Source: RUG14223 sp051881075 (GTDB taxonomy: Bacteria; Bacillota; Clostridia; Oscillospirales; Acutalibacteraceae). From it: a stretch of DNA of 21,773 nt. The position numbers were made by a program, and so were the translations under genes. Of the stretch, positions 1 to 6,905 are shown in pieces; positions within the stretch are counted from its first letter, which is position 1; every line of letters starts with the position of its first letter. The DNA is taken from NCBI GenBank assembly GCA_051881075.1, contig JBJEPE010000018.1, positions 1 through 21,773 on the forward strand, in the 5' to 3' direction. The notes beneath the pieces are model-generated. The model was not told the origin of the DNA and searched no databases. It saw only the letters and a program-made list of their open reading frames with translations.

Positions 1-236
1 CGCTTAATCATAAAAAAATATTTTGTACGCAACATTGGTGCAGGTCTTACCTGCCGACCGCTTCGCTGAGCAAACAGACTTATTAATAATCATTAATTTA
101 TTGTCTGCAACCTACCGATTGCAAATCTTTTTGCATAGCACTACAATGCGTGCTATGCGCTTAATCATAAAAATATTTTGTACGCAACATTGGTGCAGGT
201 CTAACCTGCCGGCATGAGCGTCTGTTAGGGTGGATT
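1..236. repeat. Dispersed repeat modules, left cluster
   Basis: No gene is supported here. Two near-identical copies of one module lie at 24-55 and 179-210, each starting TGTACGCAACATTG and running into the small palindrome GCAGGTCTTACCTGC (GCAGGTCTAACCTGC in the second). Both are preceded by the same CGCTTAATCAT AT-rich stretch (1-23 and 158-178). Bases 57-80 match, in reverse, the start of the hairpin block at 12537. Bases 133-140 and 151-158 form an 8-bp palindrome, GCATAGCA/TGCTATGC. Bases 208-232 match the complement of 11560-11582. The same modules occur at 11414-13125 and 21310-21773. The stretch 237-439 is AT-rich leader sequence in which I recognise only a ribosome binding site, AGGAGA, ahead of the gene at 440. 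Confidence 0.8.
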
Positions 237-439
237 AAGAATGCAGTAGCTACATTGAAGAAATTAAGACTTAATAGCTTAACTGTTATAATCCGGTAAC
301 ACTATAAATCCCGCCCTTGATTTCAACGAAATATTACATTCTATACACAACTTTAACACACTTTTTTGCTAAATTATTTATAAAATACAAAATGAAAACA
401 TAGGAATGCAAGACGATAGAAAAGTTAGGAGAATGCTTT

Positions 440-1411
440 ATGATGATCAGTTTGATAACTGCATGGATTGCAACCGTTTGTGCAATCCTTACAGCCTTTA
501 AGTATTTTGCGAAAAAGAATAAAAAGATGAATCGGATTTTTCATAATATACACATTCCGTTGGGAATATTTCTTATTGTAGCAGGTCTGGTTCATGGCCT
601 GCTTGCAGGGAATCCTTTGGGTACGACACTGAGTCAGGCATCATTTGGGAATATACTGTTTACATGGAACATGGGTACTGTTTGCCTCATCTTTGCAATA
701 CTCTTAGGAATCACATATGTACTACGAAAGATACTAAAGAAAAATTGGATGAGGTTGCATCGGGTACTAACTGTAATGCTTGTTGTTGCTATCGTGATTC
801 ATGTCTGTCAGATGGGAATTACACTACCTTATGCAATTTCTGACTTGGGAAAAGAAACCGGTATTTCAGAAGTTATAAATAGTGAAGATACAGCCAATTC
901 AGAAGTCACCAATATCGAGGATACATCTAATTCAGAAGTCATCAATAGCGAAGATACAGCCAATTCAGAAGACATAAATAGCGAAGAAACTGACATTTCA
1001 GAGGGTAACAATGATAAAGAAACGGAAGATGTTACCGAAGATACGGAAACGGATAATTCCAACAACCTAGTTACATTTTCGGGTGCTACCCTTAAGGACG
1101 GCACATATCAGGGCTCAGCGGATGGATATATTGGCGTTATTACTGTATCTGTTGTTGTCCGGAACGGTTCAGTCACCGATATAAGCATAGTGGAAGAGAA
1201 TGACACACCACAGTTTTTTGAACGAGCAAAAGAAATAATTAATACTATTATTAATGGTCAGTCATTAGAAGTTGATGGTATCACAGGCGCAACATACTCC
1301 TCAAAGGGAATTCAGGATGCTGTGTATAATGCACTTCAAAATGCAGTCATCAGCGGTGAACTGAAAATTACAAATATACAAATATCAAACAGCCATGGGC
1401 ATAGAAGATGA
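440..1411 (+). CDS. Membrane di-heme b / extracellular FMN-binding protein
   Basis: A 323-residue protein with two parts. Residues 4-130 form four membrane helices (about 4-23, 39-56, 73-95, 108-130). His38/His52 and His107/His121 sit on helices 2 and 4, each pair 14 residues apart, the spacing used by transmembrane bis-heme b proteins such as ferric reductases. Positive residues after helices 1 and 3 put the C-terminal part outside the cell. After an acidic repeat linker (143-208), residues 214-307 match an FMN_bind domain; the D-G-I-T-G-A-T motif ends at Thr285, which in this family receives covalent FMN from ApbE. Likely role: carrying electrons from membrane quinol or heme to an outside flavin. 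No apbE gene is in the window. It appears monocistronic, with AGGAGA 9 nt before the ATG and a terminator just after. The fold assignments are good; the substrate is unknown. Confidence 0.75.
   Translation: MMISLITAWIATVCAILTAFKYFAKKNKKMNRIFHNIHIPLGIFLIVAGLVHGLLAGNPLGTTLSQASFGNILFTWNMGTVCLIFAILLGITYVLRKILKKNWMRLHRVLTVMLVVAIVIHVCQMGITLPYAISDLGKETGISEVINSEDTANSEVTNIEDTSNSEVINSEDTANSEDINSEETDISEGNNDKETEDVTEDTETDNSNNLVTFSGATLKDGTYQGSADGYIGVITVSVVVRNGSVTDISIVEENDTPQFFERAKEIINTIINGQSLEVDGITGATYSSKGIQDAVYNALQNAVISGELKITNIQISNSHGHRR
866..997 (+). repeat. Four 33-bp tandem repeats in a linker
   Basis: Four in-frame 33-bp units encode an 11-residue repeat of the form SEV-I-N-SED-T-A-N, starting at residues 143, 154, 165 and 176. 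The units keep the acidic, Ser/Thr/Asn-rich character but drift (SEVTNIEDTSN, SEDINSEETDI). Units 1 and 3 encode the same peptide. The repeats tether the flavin domain to the membrane heme domain. Such arrays commonly vary in copy number. Confidence 0.85.
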
Positions 1412-1429
1412 TAATCAAAACGGCATTTT

Positions 1430-1460
1430 AAGGGTGGGGTTATTTTAACCTACCCTTTTT
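1430..1460 (+). terminator. Rho-independent terminator
   Basis: An arm AAGGGTGGGGTTA pairs with TAACCTACCCTT with one bulged base and is followed by a T run. It lies about 20 nt after the stop of the heme/FMN gene and ends that transcript. Confidence 0.85.
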
Positions 1461-1580
1461 CTATTTAAAGCTTTATTTTTGAATTGTATCACTGTTATCT
1501 CACTAACGAACAACGTTACCGCTTTTACCTTACACCCTTACATATTTTACTTTTATCTAATCCTTTATAGGAAATGATTA

Positions 1581-1609
1581 TTGCAAATTTAATTCTCATA
1601 TGATAAACT
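1581..1609 (+). promoter_or_regulatory. Possible sigma-A promoter for the 1650 operon
   Basis: TTGCAA (1581-1586), 17 bp, then TAAACT (1604-1609). The -10 match is only moderate. The start point would be near 1616, giving a short leader to the gene at 1650. A very similar arrangement precedes the gene at 4072. Confidence 0.4.
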
Positions 1610-1649
1610 GATATATATAGAGTATTACATATAGGTAAGGTGATAGACA

Positions 1650-2003
1650 ATGAAAAAACTACTTATATTATTGGTCGTACTGATATTGATAGTTGTCATA
1701 CTGTTTGTGACGGGTTTTGATCTGGGTAGATTTATATTGCGTGACGATACAACTAATATCCACTCAGGAGATCATATATTTGATGACCTGCCTGAGGATA
1801 GCATGACCATTATTGTACGCAATGATAAGGTTTATTTTAACAAAGAACTAGTAGAGGATATATCGACCCTTAAAAGCAAAATATATGCTACGTACTATAA
1901 GGACCATACATTTATAGTAAGAGATGATAAGGCCGTTAAGGAAACATACGACGAGGTTATCAGGATACTTAACGAGTTGTCGGTAGATTATATAGAGAAA
2001 TAA
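1650..2003 (+). CDS. Single-pass membrane protein with ExbD/TolR-like domain
   Basis: A 117-residue protein with one N-terminal membrane helix (about 3-23), a short linker, and a compact domain at about 50-115. That domain reads as strand, turn (R-N-D-K-V-Y-F-N), helix, strand ending in R-D-D, helix (Y-D-E-V-I-R-I-L-N-E-L). This order resembles the extracytoplasmic domain of ExbD/TolR, whose family signature is a strand ending in a-D followed by a helix leading to a v-m-d-x-L turn. No ExbB/TolQ/MotA-type partner is present nearby, so a motor function is not supported. The start is set by AAGGTG 7 nt upstream. First gene of a tight run of four membrane-protein genes (22 nt to the next). The ExbD resemblance is by eye only. 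Confidence 0.6.
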   Translation: MKKLLILLVVLILIVVILFVTGFDLGRFILRDDTTNIHSGDHIFDDLPEDSMTIIVRNDKVYFNKELVEDISTLKSKIYATYYKDHTFIVRDDKAVKETYDEVIRILNELSVDYIEK

Positions 2004-2024
2004 AGTCAGATATGGTGAACTGAT

Positions 2025-3065
2025 ATGAATAGAAAAGTATCAAAGAACGTTACAGGTATATTGTACGCCTTTATACATTTTTCAGTAGAAGCAACCTGTT
2101 TTTATATGCTTAGCAATGTTATGAAGGATTCCGGATATGTGTGGATATTGGCGCTTGTATATGATGCACTCGCATTTGTACCGCAGACGATATTCGGCGC
2201 ATTCAGCGACAAACATCCTAATTATAATCTGGGTGCAATAGGTGCGATAGCCGTTATTGCGGCGTTGTTTATACCTGACAAGACATTAGCGGTAAGCATA
2301 ATAGCTATAGGCAATGCTTTGGTACATATTAGCGGAGCGCAGGCAACGTTGCGTGGCTCTGACGGTAAATCTACCCCTGCGGCGGTTTTTGTCGGAGCAG
2401 GCTCAATCGGTGTAATGACAGGCAAGCTAATTGCAAAATACAGCGCAATATATGTAATAGCTATAGTTATGGTATTAATGTTAATATCCTTTATAATTAT
2501 GCTTATACTGCCACGCTATAGCATACCTTGCCATACATATGCCTATGGCTTTAAAGTGAATAATAAACTGTCTGTACGCAAGGTAGTACTGCTTATGTTT
2601 ATAACCGTAGTAGCACGCTCTTACTTAAGCTATGCCATACCTTTGTCGTGGAATAAATCAACATGGCAGACGGTACTGCTGTTTGTTGCCATGGGTGCAG
2701 GAAAGATGTTAGGAGGCATATTATCTGACATGATAGGTGTCAGAAAGACTGCTGTTATCAGCCTGTGCATTGCCCTGCCGCTTATGATAACAGGCGATAA
2801 GCTTATGACGGTATCGCTTATTGGTGTTACATTCTTCAGCATGACTATGCCGCTTACGCTATCTACCCTTGTGGCCGCTATGCCGCATAAGCCGGGTACT
2901 GCCTTCGGCATTACTACTTTAGGGTTATTCGCAGGTACATTGCCGGTATTCTTTGTCAAGGTAGACAATCTTTTTGCAAATATAGCAATAGTAACCGTGC
3001 TGACTTTGCTTGCATTGTATTCGTTTATTATATGCTTAAAGGAAGGAAATGAAAGTAATGTTTAA
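2025..3065 (+). CDS. Major facilitator superfamily-like permease
   Basis: A 346-residue polytopic protein, almost wholly hydrophobic, with about 10-12 membrane helices. Features consistent with the major facilitator fold are a short charged loop after helix 2 (G-A-F-S-D-K-H-P), a long positively charged central loop at about 165-185 (N-N-K-L-S-V-R-K) dividing two halves, and a second-half loop G-G-I-L-S-D-M-I-G-V-R-K-T that is a good match to the MFS motif A (G-x-L-x-D-x-x-G-x-R-x). It is shorter than the usual 400 residues. The substrate cannot be read from sequence. The gene overlaps the next one by 8 nt if that one starts at 3058. Together with its small membrane neighbours it may form a transport or envelope complex. 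Confidence 0.7.
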   Translation: MNRKVSKNVTGILYAFIHFSVEATCFYMLSNVMKDSGYVWILALVYDALAFVPQTIFGAFSDKHPNYNLGAIGAIAVIAALFIPDKTLAVSIIAIGNALVHISGAQATLRGSDGKSTPAAVFVGAGSIGVMTGKLIAKYSAIYVIAIVMVLMLISFIIMLILPRYSIPCHTYAYGFKVNNKLSVRKVVLLMFITVVARSYLSYAIPLSWNKSTWQTVLLFVAMGAGKMLGGILSDMIGVRKTAVISLCIALPLMITGDKLMTVSLIGVTFFSMTMPLTLSTLVAAMPHKPGTAFGITTLGLFAGTLPVFFVKVDNLFANIAIVTVLTLLALYSFIICLKEGNESNV

Positions 3066-3300
3066 TGTTAATTTTTTAGATTTAGTAAATCCATCGCCCA
3101 TTGATGTGGTAGAGGACATAGTTGAAAGTAACATAGCTATTATAGCTTTGTTGGTGGTAGTAATTATCGTTGCTGTGATAGTACTTATCGTATCATTATC
3201 AAAGAGCGGAAAAAATATACCCAGCCAGCCACAAAATACTCCTGTAATGCCGGAAACACAAGATACCGATAACGTACCTCAGGATAAAGAAAATCCGTGA
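3058..3300 (+). CDS. Small single-pass membrane protein, unknown function
   Basis: An 80-residue protein with one central membrane helix (about 27-49) and a polar C-terminal tail rich in Pro, Gln, Asn and acidic residues. An upstream in-frame ATG at 3049 would be only 2 nt from the best ribosome binding site (GGAAGG, 3041-3046). The ATG at 3058, 11 nt away, is more workable, so I chose it. The gene overlaps the permease before it and the gene after it, so translation is probably coupled. I recognise no family. Confidence 0.6.
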   Translation: MFNVNFLDLVNPSPIDVVEDIVESNIAIIALLVVVIIVAVIVLIVSLSKSGKNIPSQPQNTPVMPETQDTDNVPQDKENP

Positions 3301-3641
3301 CTGAGCTTATAGTAAGCCTTTTGCGCACATTGATGCTGACAGTACTGCTTGAGGGCGTTGCGGTAATATACTTTAAACCTCGCAAAAGGGTGTTGCTTGC
3401 AAGTGTGCTGGGCAATATACTCACAAATCCGTTGCTTAATATTGCGTTGATTATCATTGGGGTTAAGTGTGGCAATACAGTATATGCCGCAGCGGTGATT
3501 TGCGGTGAGCTTTTGGCAATTATTGTAGAAACTAAGGTATATAGGGTGCTTACGGGATTAAGTGTGCGCAGGTGCTTTTTGATATCAATTCTTGCAAATT
3601 GTATATCGTATTTTACCGGGGTAATACTATACGGATTTTAG
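3297..3641 (+). CDS. Small polytopic membrane protein with intramembrane Glu/Asn
   Basis: A 114-residue protein with about four hydrophobic helices. It starts at a GTG that overlaps the previous stop (GTGA, 3297-3300), a classic coupled arrangement. Polar residues lie inside predicted helices: Glu19 (L-L-E-G), Asn40/Asn44/Asn48 with Pro45 (G-N-I-L-T-N-P-L-L-N), and Glu71 and Glu78 (G-E-L-L-A-I-I-V-E). Such buried acids and amides often bind ions or form an active site, but I recognise no family. Last gene of the 1650-3641 run. There is only a weak hairpin (GGT...ACC plus T run, about 3670-3698) that might end the transcript. Confidence 0.6.
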   Translation: MTELIVSLLRTLMLTVLLEGVAVIYFKPRKRVLLASVLGNILTNPLLNIALIIIGVKCGNTVYAAAVICGELLAIIVETKVYRVLTGLSVRRCFLISILANCISYFTGVILYGF

Positions 3642-3719
3642 AGTAAGGGCTATTAAATATTATCAGTAAAGGTAAGCTCTGCGATTTCACCTATTTTTTT
3701 AAAAAATATAAAAAAGGGC

Positions 3720-3748
3720 TTGACAAATTTTAAAGTAAGTTGTATAAT
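3720..3748 (+). promoter_or_regulatory. Perfect sigma-A promoter of the tRNA operon
   Basis: TTGACA (3720-3725), exactly 17 bp, TATAAT (3743-3748). This is a full consensus match, about 22 nt before the expected transcript start region of the tRNA pair, as expected for a stable-RNA promoter. Confidence 0.92.
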
Positions 3749-3776
3749 AACTAATGCTTGATGTTCAAGCATACAT

Positions 3777-3853
3777 GGCGGCATAGCTCAGTTGGCTAGA
3801 GCATTCGGTTCATACCCGAAGTGTCGATGGTTCAAGTCCATTTGCCGCTACCA
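3777..3853 (+). tRNA. tRNA-Met (CAT anticodon), probably elongator
   Basis: A 77-nt cloverleaf. The acceptor GGCGGCA pairs with TGCCGCT (one G-T at 1-72). The D stem is GCTC/GAGC. The anticodon stem TTCGG/CCGAA has loop TTCATAC, with CAT at 3811-3813. The T stem is GATGG/CCATT. Discriminator A and CCA are encoded. It lacks the C1-A72 mismatch and the three G-C pairs that mark initiator tRNA, so elongator Met is likely. A lysidine-modified tRNA-Ile(CAT) is the alternative. Confidence 0.92.
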
Positions 3854-3856
3854 TAT

Positions 3857-3931
3857 GGCCCGGTGGTCAAGCGGTTAAGACACCGCCCTTTCACGGCGGT
3901 AACACGAGTTCGATTCTCGTCCGGGTCACCA
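3857..3931 (+). tRNA. tRNA-Glu (TTC anticodon)
   Basis: A 75-nt cloverleaf. The acceptor GGCCCGG pairs with CCGGGTC (one G-T). The anticodon stem CCGCC/GGCGG has loop CTTTCAC, with TTC at 3890-3892. The T stem is CGAG/CTCG and CCA is encoded. It sits 3 nt after tRNA-Met, so both are cut from one transcript. Confidence 0.95.
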
Positions 3932-3933
3932 GA

Positions 3934-3960
3934 AAGCACTTGCAATAGCAGGTGCTTTTT
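3934..3960 (+). terminator. Terminator of the tRNA operon
   Basis: AAGCACTTGC pairs with GCAGGTGCTT (one G-T) around loop AATA and is followed by TTTTT. It starts 3 nt after the tRNA-Glu CCA. Confidence 0.9.
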
Positions 3961-4020
3961 ATTTTATGTAATACCTGAAAGTAATAGGAATATAAGCAAA
4001 GCAGTAACAACATCGCTTTA

Positions 4021-4049
4021 TTGACAAAGCTATACACTTATGATAAACT
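4021..4049 (+). promoter_or_regulatory. Possible sigma-A promoter for punA
   Basis: TTGACA (4021-4026), 17 bp, TAAACT (4044-4049). The -35 is perfect and the -10 is moderate. Transcription would start near 4056, leaving a leader that begins almost at the ribosome binding site. Confidence 0.4.
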
Positions 4050-4071
4050 AATTAAAAAGGAGTGACGCAAT

Positions 4072-4887
4072 ATGACATATATTGAAAAAATAAAAGGTGC
4101 GGCTGAATTTATCAGAGAAGAACTCGGTACAGCCGAAATAGGCATAGTGTTGGGTAGCGGCTTGGGTGACTTTGTTACCTCTTTTGAGGATAGCCGCTAT
4201 TTAGATTATAATAAGATACCCGGATTTCCTGTTTCTACAGTGCCGGGTCATGCAGGTAGGTTTTGGGTAGGTACATTGCACGGCAAAAGGGTATTTATGA
4301 TGCAGGGCCGTTTTCATGGCTATGAGGGCTATGACCTTAAGGACGTAACCATGTATGTGCGTGTAATGAAGCTGTTGGGTGTAGAAAGCCTTATAGTTAC
4401 AAATGCGGCAGGCTGTGTAAATCTGGGCTGGCAGCCGGGTGACCTGATGATAATATCCGATTATATAAACTTTTCCGGTCAAAATCCGCTGATAGGTGAA
4501 AACCTTGACGAGTTTGGACCAAGATTTCCAAGTATGTCAAGTGTATATGACAGCGAGCTTAGAGAGCTGTGCCACAGCGAGGCCAAGAAGCTTGGCATAA
4601 CTATACGTGAGGGCGTATATATGTGGATGAACGGACCTTGCTATGAAACTCCGGCAGAAATCCGTATGGCAAGGGTATTAGGTGCAGATGCAGTAGGTAT
4701 GTCTACTGTACCCGAAAGCATAGTTGCCGTACACTCAGGAATGAGGGTGCTGGGTATTAGCTGCCTTACCAACATGGCAGCCGGCATACTTGACCAGCCG
4801 CTTTCACATAAAGAGGTTATGGAAACAGCAGACCGTGTAAAGGCTGATTTCACCAAATTACTTGATGGCATTGTAGCCAATATGTAA
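4072..4887 (+). CDS. punA: Purine nucleoside phosphorylase (trimeric class)
   Basis: A 271-residue protein that cleaves purine nucleosides with phosphate to give the free base and (deoxy)ribose 1-phosphate, for purine salvage in the cytosol. All the landmarks of the trimeric PNP/MTAP family are visible: the phosphate-binding G-S-G-L-G (28-32), P-G-H-A-G-R-F (58-64, with His60), G-R-F-H and Y-E-G (79-86), T-N-A-A-G (110-114), the sugar/base-site G-P-x-Y-E-T-P-A-E-I-R (178-188), G-M-S-T-V-P-E (199-205) and T-N-M-A-A-G (223-228), whose Asn224 is the residue that selects 6-oxopurines. Length is normal. AAGGAG lies 9-10 nt before the ATG. It is monocistronic between its own weak promoter and a strong terminator. 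Symbol usage varies between species (punA, pupG, deoD). Confidence 0.95.
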   Translation: MTYIEKIKGAAEFIREELGTAEIGIVLGSGLGDFVTSFEDSRYLDYNKIPGFPVSTVPGHAGRFWVGTLHGKRVFMMQGRFHGYEGYDLKDVTMYVRVMKLLGVESLIVTNAAGCVNLGWQPGDLMIISDYINFSGQNPLIGENLDEFGPRFPSMSSVYDSELRELCHSEAKKLGITIREGVYMWMNGPCYETPAEIRMARVLGADAVGMSTVPESIVAVHSGMRVLGISCLTNMAAGILDQPLSHKEVMETADRVKADFTKLLDGIVANM

Positions 4888-4928
4888 GTCTTTATTGCTA
4901 TATAACCTGTATTAAAGCAATAATATTA

Positions 4929-4967
4929 ACGGTAGACCGTTTCATACAGAAAGGGTCTGCCGTTTTT
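4929..4967 (+). terminator. Terminator after punA
   Basis: ACGGTAGACC pairs with GGTCTGCCGT (one G-T) and is followed by a T run at 4963-4967, about 40 nt after the stop codon. Confidence 0.85.
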
Positions 4968-5044
4968 GATGCTAATTAACTTGCTATGTAAATTTGTAAT
5001 TTAGGCTTTTTGTCAATAGTGTTGGTAATGCAAAAAAATTAAAA

Positions 5045-5080
5045 TTGGGATGTAAAAAACTCGAGTTTTTACATCCCAAA
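5045..5080 (-). terminator. Terminator of the sortase operon, bidirectional
   Basis: A nearly perfect 35-nt palindrome with CTCGAG at its centre; arms TTGGGATGTAAAAA and TTTTTACATCCCAA differ by one A. On the minus strand it follows the last gene by 13 nt and is followed by a T-rich tail. It can also stop any plus-strand readthrough. Confidence 0.8.
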
Positions 5081-5092
5081 CTTTATCGCAAT

Positions 5093-6184
5093 CTATTCTT
5101 CTGTTTTTGATTTGTCATCAAAAATACTGTTTATAGTGTCGGCTATGTTTTCGCTATTTAATTCCTTTGATTTTTCAACCTTATCTGAGCAGTCATTATT
5201 GCTGTTATCATTCGGTTCCTCGTTTATTTCCGGGTCGATTTTATCGTTATCCTCCGCCACATCCGTTGATTCTTTACTCTTGTTCTTATGTTTAAGAATA
5301 AGCGAAACAATATAAACCGCCATTGAAATTGCTAATATTATACACGATATAATAAAAACTACTCTTGTAATACTAAACAATTTATCAATAATCGGTGTTC
5401 CGATTATATCTACAAATGATTTAAGCGGCGATTTGCTTATTGCAAGCTTAGAAAAGATATCATGATTCTTAAAAAATACAACCGGTATAAACATAACGCA
5501 GCCTGCCAACCAATATGCGTTGGCGACATTATACAATCGGGTTTTAAATGACGATGCGCTCAATAAAAGAGAAAGGACTGTAAGTACAGCGCATAAAATA
5601 ACAATCCATACCGAATATTTGGCAAATGCCGTAATGATTTTATTTGCGAAAATATATTTTGAAAGTGGCCTAAATAAGTTTACGCTCCCATATGAATCCT
5701 TGATAACAACAATATTTGCGCTGATGGTTTCTGCGATGTTATCTGCAATAAGTTTGGTTTCATCTTCGGTAATATCATAGTTTTCTTTTATAAAATACTC
5801 ATCAAGCAGTTTAAAGATATTATCCGATGAAAACGAAACAGATCTCATGCTCTTACCGCTTGTCAGACTTTCATACATTGCTTCACAATATTCATCTGAA
5901 AGCTCCTTGACGGAGTCCCTCGTAACTGCCTTTATAATTTCATCATAAGGCAGACCGAGATACAGTAAGCTTGTTTTAACAGCCTTTTTTGTGTATTCGT
6001 ATATTTCATCTATGTAGGTATCTGACGTAAGCTGTGTTTTATAAAACTGCTTATTAAGCAAAGTATTATTAAGAAATACTGAAATCGTTGACGCAAATAT
6101 TGATAAAACAAGTGTACAGATAAGCACAAATCTAAACAACCCGATAACAAACGAAACAAATTTACTGCGCTTTTTCATTTGCAT
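5093..6184 (-). CDS. Four-helix membrane protein of the sortase operon, unknown function
   Basis: A 363-residue protein. One helix (about 11-37) is followed by a 140-residue, mostly helical region predicted outside the cell (about 38-178), then three helices (about 183-212, 220-238, 270-298), then a charged, acidic cytosolic tail (300-363) rich in Asp, Glu, Asn and Lys. I recognise no family. It overlaps the 3' end of the sortase gene by 23 nt and shares its promoter, so the two are translationally coupled; a role in presenting or processing the sortase substrate is an inference from this position. M1 has a GGAAAGGA site 5 nt upstream; M3, 6 nt further in, is an equally possible start. The palindromic terminator follows directly. 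Confidence 0.7.
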   Translation of the reverse strand: MQMKKRSKFVSFVIGLFRFVLICTLVLSIFASTISVFLNNTLLNKQFYKTQLTSDTYIDEIYEYTKKAVKTSLLYLGLPYDEIIKAVTRDSVKELSDEYCEAMYESLTSGKSMRSVSFSSDNIFKLLDEYFIKENYDITEDETKLIADNIAETISANIVVIKDSYGSVNLFRPLSKYIFANKIITAFAKYSVWIVILCAVLTVLSLLLSASSFKTRLYNVANAYWLAGCVMFIPVVFFKNHDIFSKLAISKSPLKSFVDIIGTPIIDKLFSITRVVFIISCIILAISMAVYIVSLILKHKNKSKESTDVAEDNDKIDPEINEEPNDNSNNDCSDKVEKSKELNSENIADTINSIFDDKSKTEE

Positions 6185-6836
6185 ACCAATCCTTTCCGTC
6201 TATTTTCTCGCACAATACACCGTACCTTCGATAGCGGATTCCGTATTGGTCTCTCGGATAGCAGGTATACATAAACAGCGTTTCAGTTGCATTTCTATCG
6301 TATTTGCTGATATAGGTTGTATCCTGATAATCAAATACCGTTGTTTCGATTACCTTGTATTTATATCTGCCGTAAATAGTATCAATCGTAACGATATCGC
6401 CCTTTTTCATATCCTCAAGCTCATAGAACAGCTCAGTAACATGAGCGGTTATAACAACTCTGCCGCCCTGCCCACAAAACGGAGAACCTATATAATGGCC
6501 TGAACCAATCTCCAATATGTCGGCATTATCGCCGCTGTAAACAGGAATATCCTTTTGCTCCCATCCCTCTACATTAAGCGTTGCCCATTGACTTAGATAC
6601 GGTATATTGGGAAACTCCTGTACTTCTTCACTTACCTCAGGGATCTTCTTACTTAATTCAATTTTCAAGTCGTTGTTAATAACCTTTGTATTTGTAACAA
6701 GCTTATAGTATGTTGACTCAAAAATAACCGTGTTAAAAAGCCATGATGAAAGACAGAAAACAGCAAGAACTACAAGTAAAAACGGCAATAACGATAATAT
6801 TATTTGTATAGTAGCTTTTACTTTTGTATTTTTCAT
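6162..6836 (-). CDS. Sortase, class D-like
   Basis: A 224-residue membrane-anchored transpeptidase. It has an N-terminal helix (about 10-35) and a C-terminal sortase barrel. The catalytic set is visible: His132 in V-I-T-A-H, Cys192 in Y-T-C-Y-P, and Arg203/Arg204 in Y-R-R-Y-G-V. The T-C-Y-P motif after a hydrophobic strand is typical of class D sortases; the class is my estimate. Sortases cut a C-terminal sorting signal and join the protein to peptidoglycan. I chose the ATG at 6836. An upstream GTG at 6875 would lie inside a hairpin (6854-6873) and add 13 residues unlike a sortase start. It is flanked by a probable substrate upstream and a membrane protein downstream in the same operon. Confidence 0.85.
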   Translation of the reverse strand: MKNTKVKATIQIILSLLPFLLVVLAVFCLSSWLFNTVIFESTYYKLVTNTKVINNDLKIELSKKIPEVSEEVQEFPNIPYLSQWATLNVEGWEQKDIPVYSGDNADILEIGSGHYIGSPFCGQGGRVVITAHVTELFYELEDMKKGDIVTIDTIYGRYKYKVIETTVFDYQDTTYISKYDRNATETLFMYTCYPRDQYGIRYRRYGVLCEKIDGKDWYANEKAQ

Positions 6837-6853
6837 TTTATTCACACTATAAT

Positions 6854-6873
6854 GGGGTACATTTAAGTACCCC
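6854..6873 (-). other. Intercistronic hairpin upstream of the sortase gene
   Basis: GGGGTAC pairs perfectly with GTACCCC around a 6-nt loop, between the first and second genes of the operon. On the minus strand no T run follows, so it is not a good terminator for the operon. It may adjust the ratio of substrate to sortase by partial stop or mRNA protection. Confidence 0.5.
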
Positions 6874-6905
6874 ACCCTTTTATTATTTAGATTATAATTA
6901 TTGTC

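Noticed and set aside
829..1104. Antisense open frame rich in Ser and Val
   Set aside because: It is the shadow of the 33-bp acidic repeat array of the heme/FMN gene on the other strand.
1650..2003. A working ExbB-ExbD or MotA-MotB motor
   Set aside because: No ExbB/TolQ/MotA-type gene lies nearby; only the ExbD-like half is seen.
3821..4024. Open frame across the tRNA genes
   Set aside because: It overlaps two clear tRNAs and their terminator and has no ribosome binding site.
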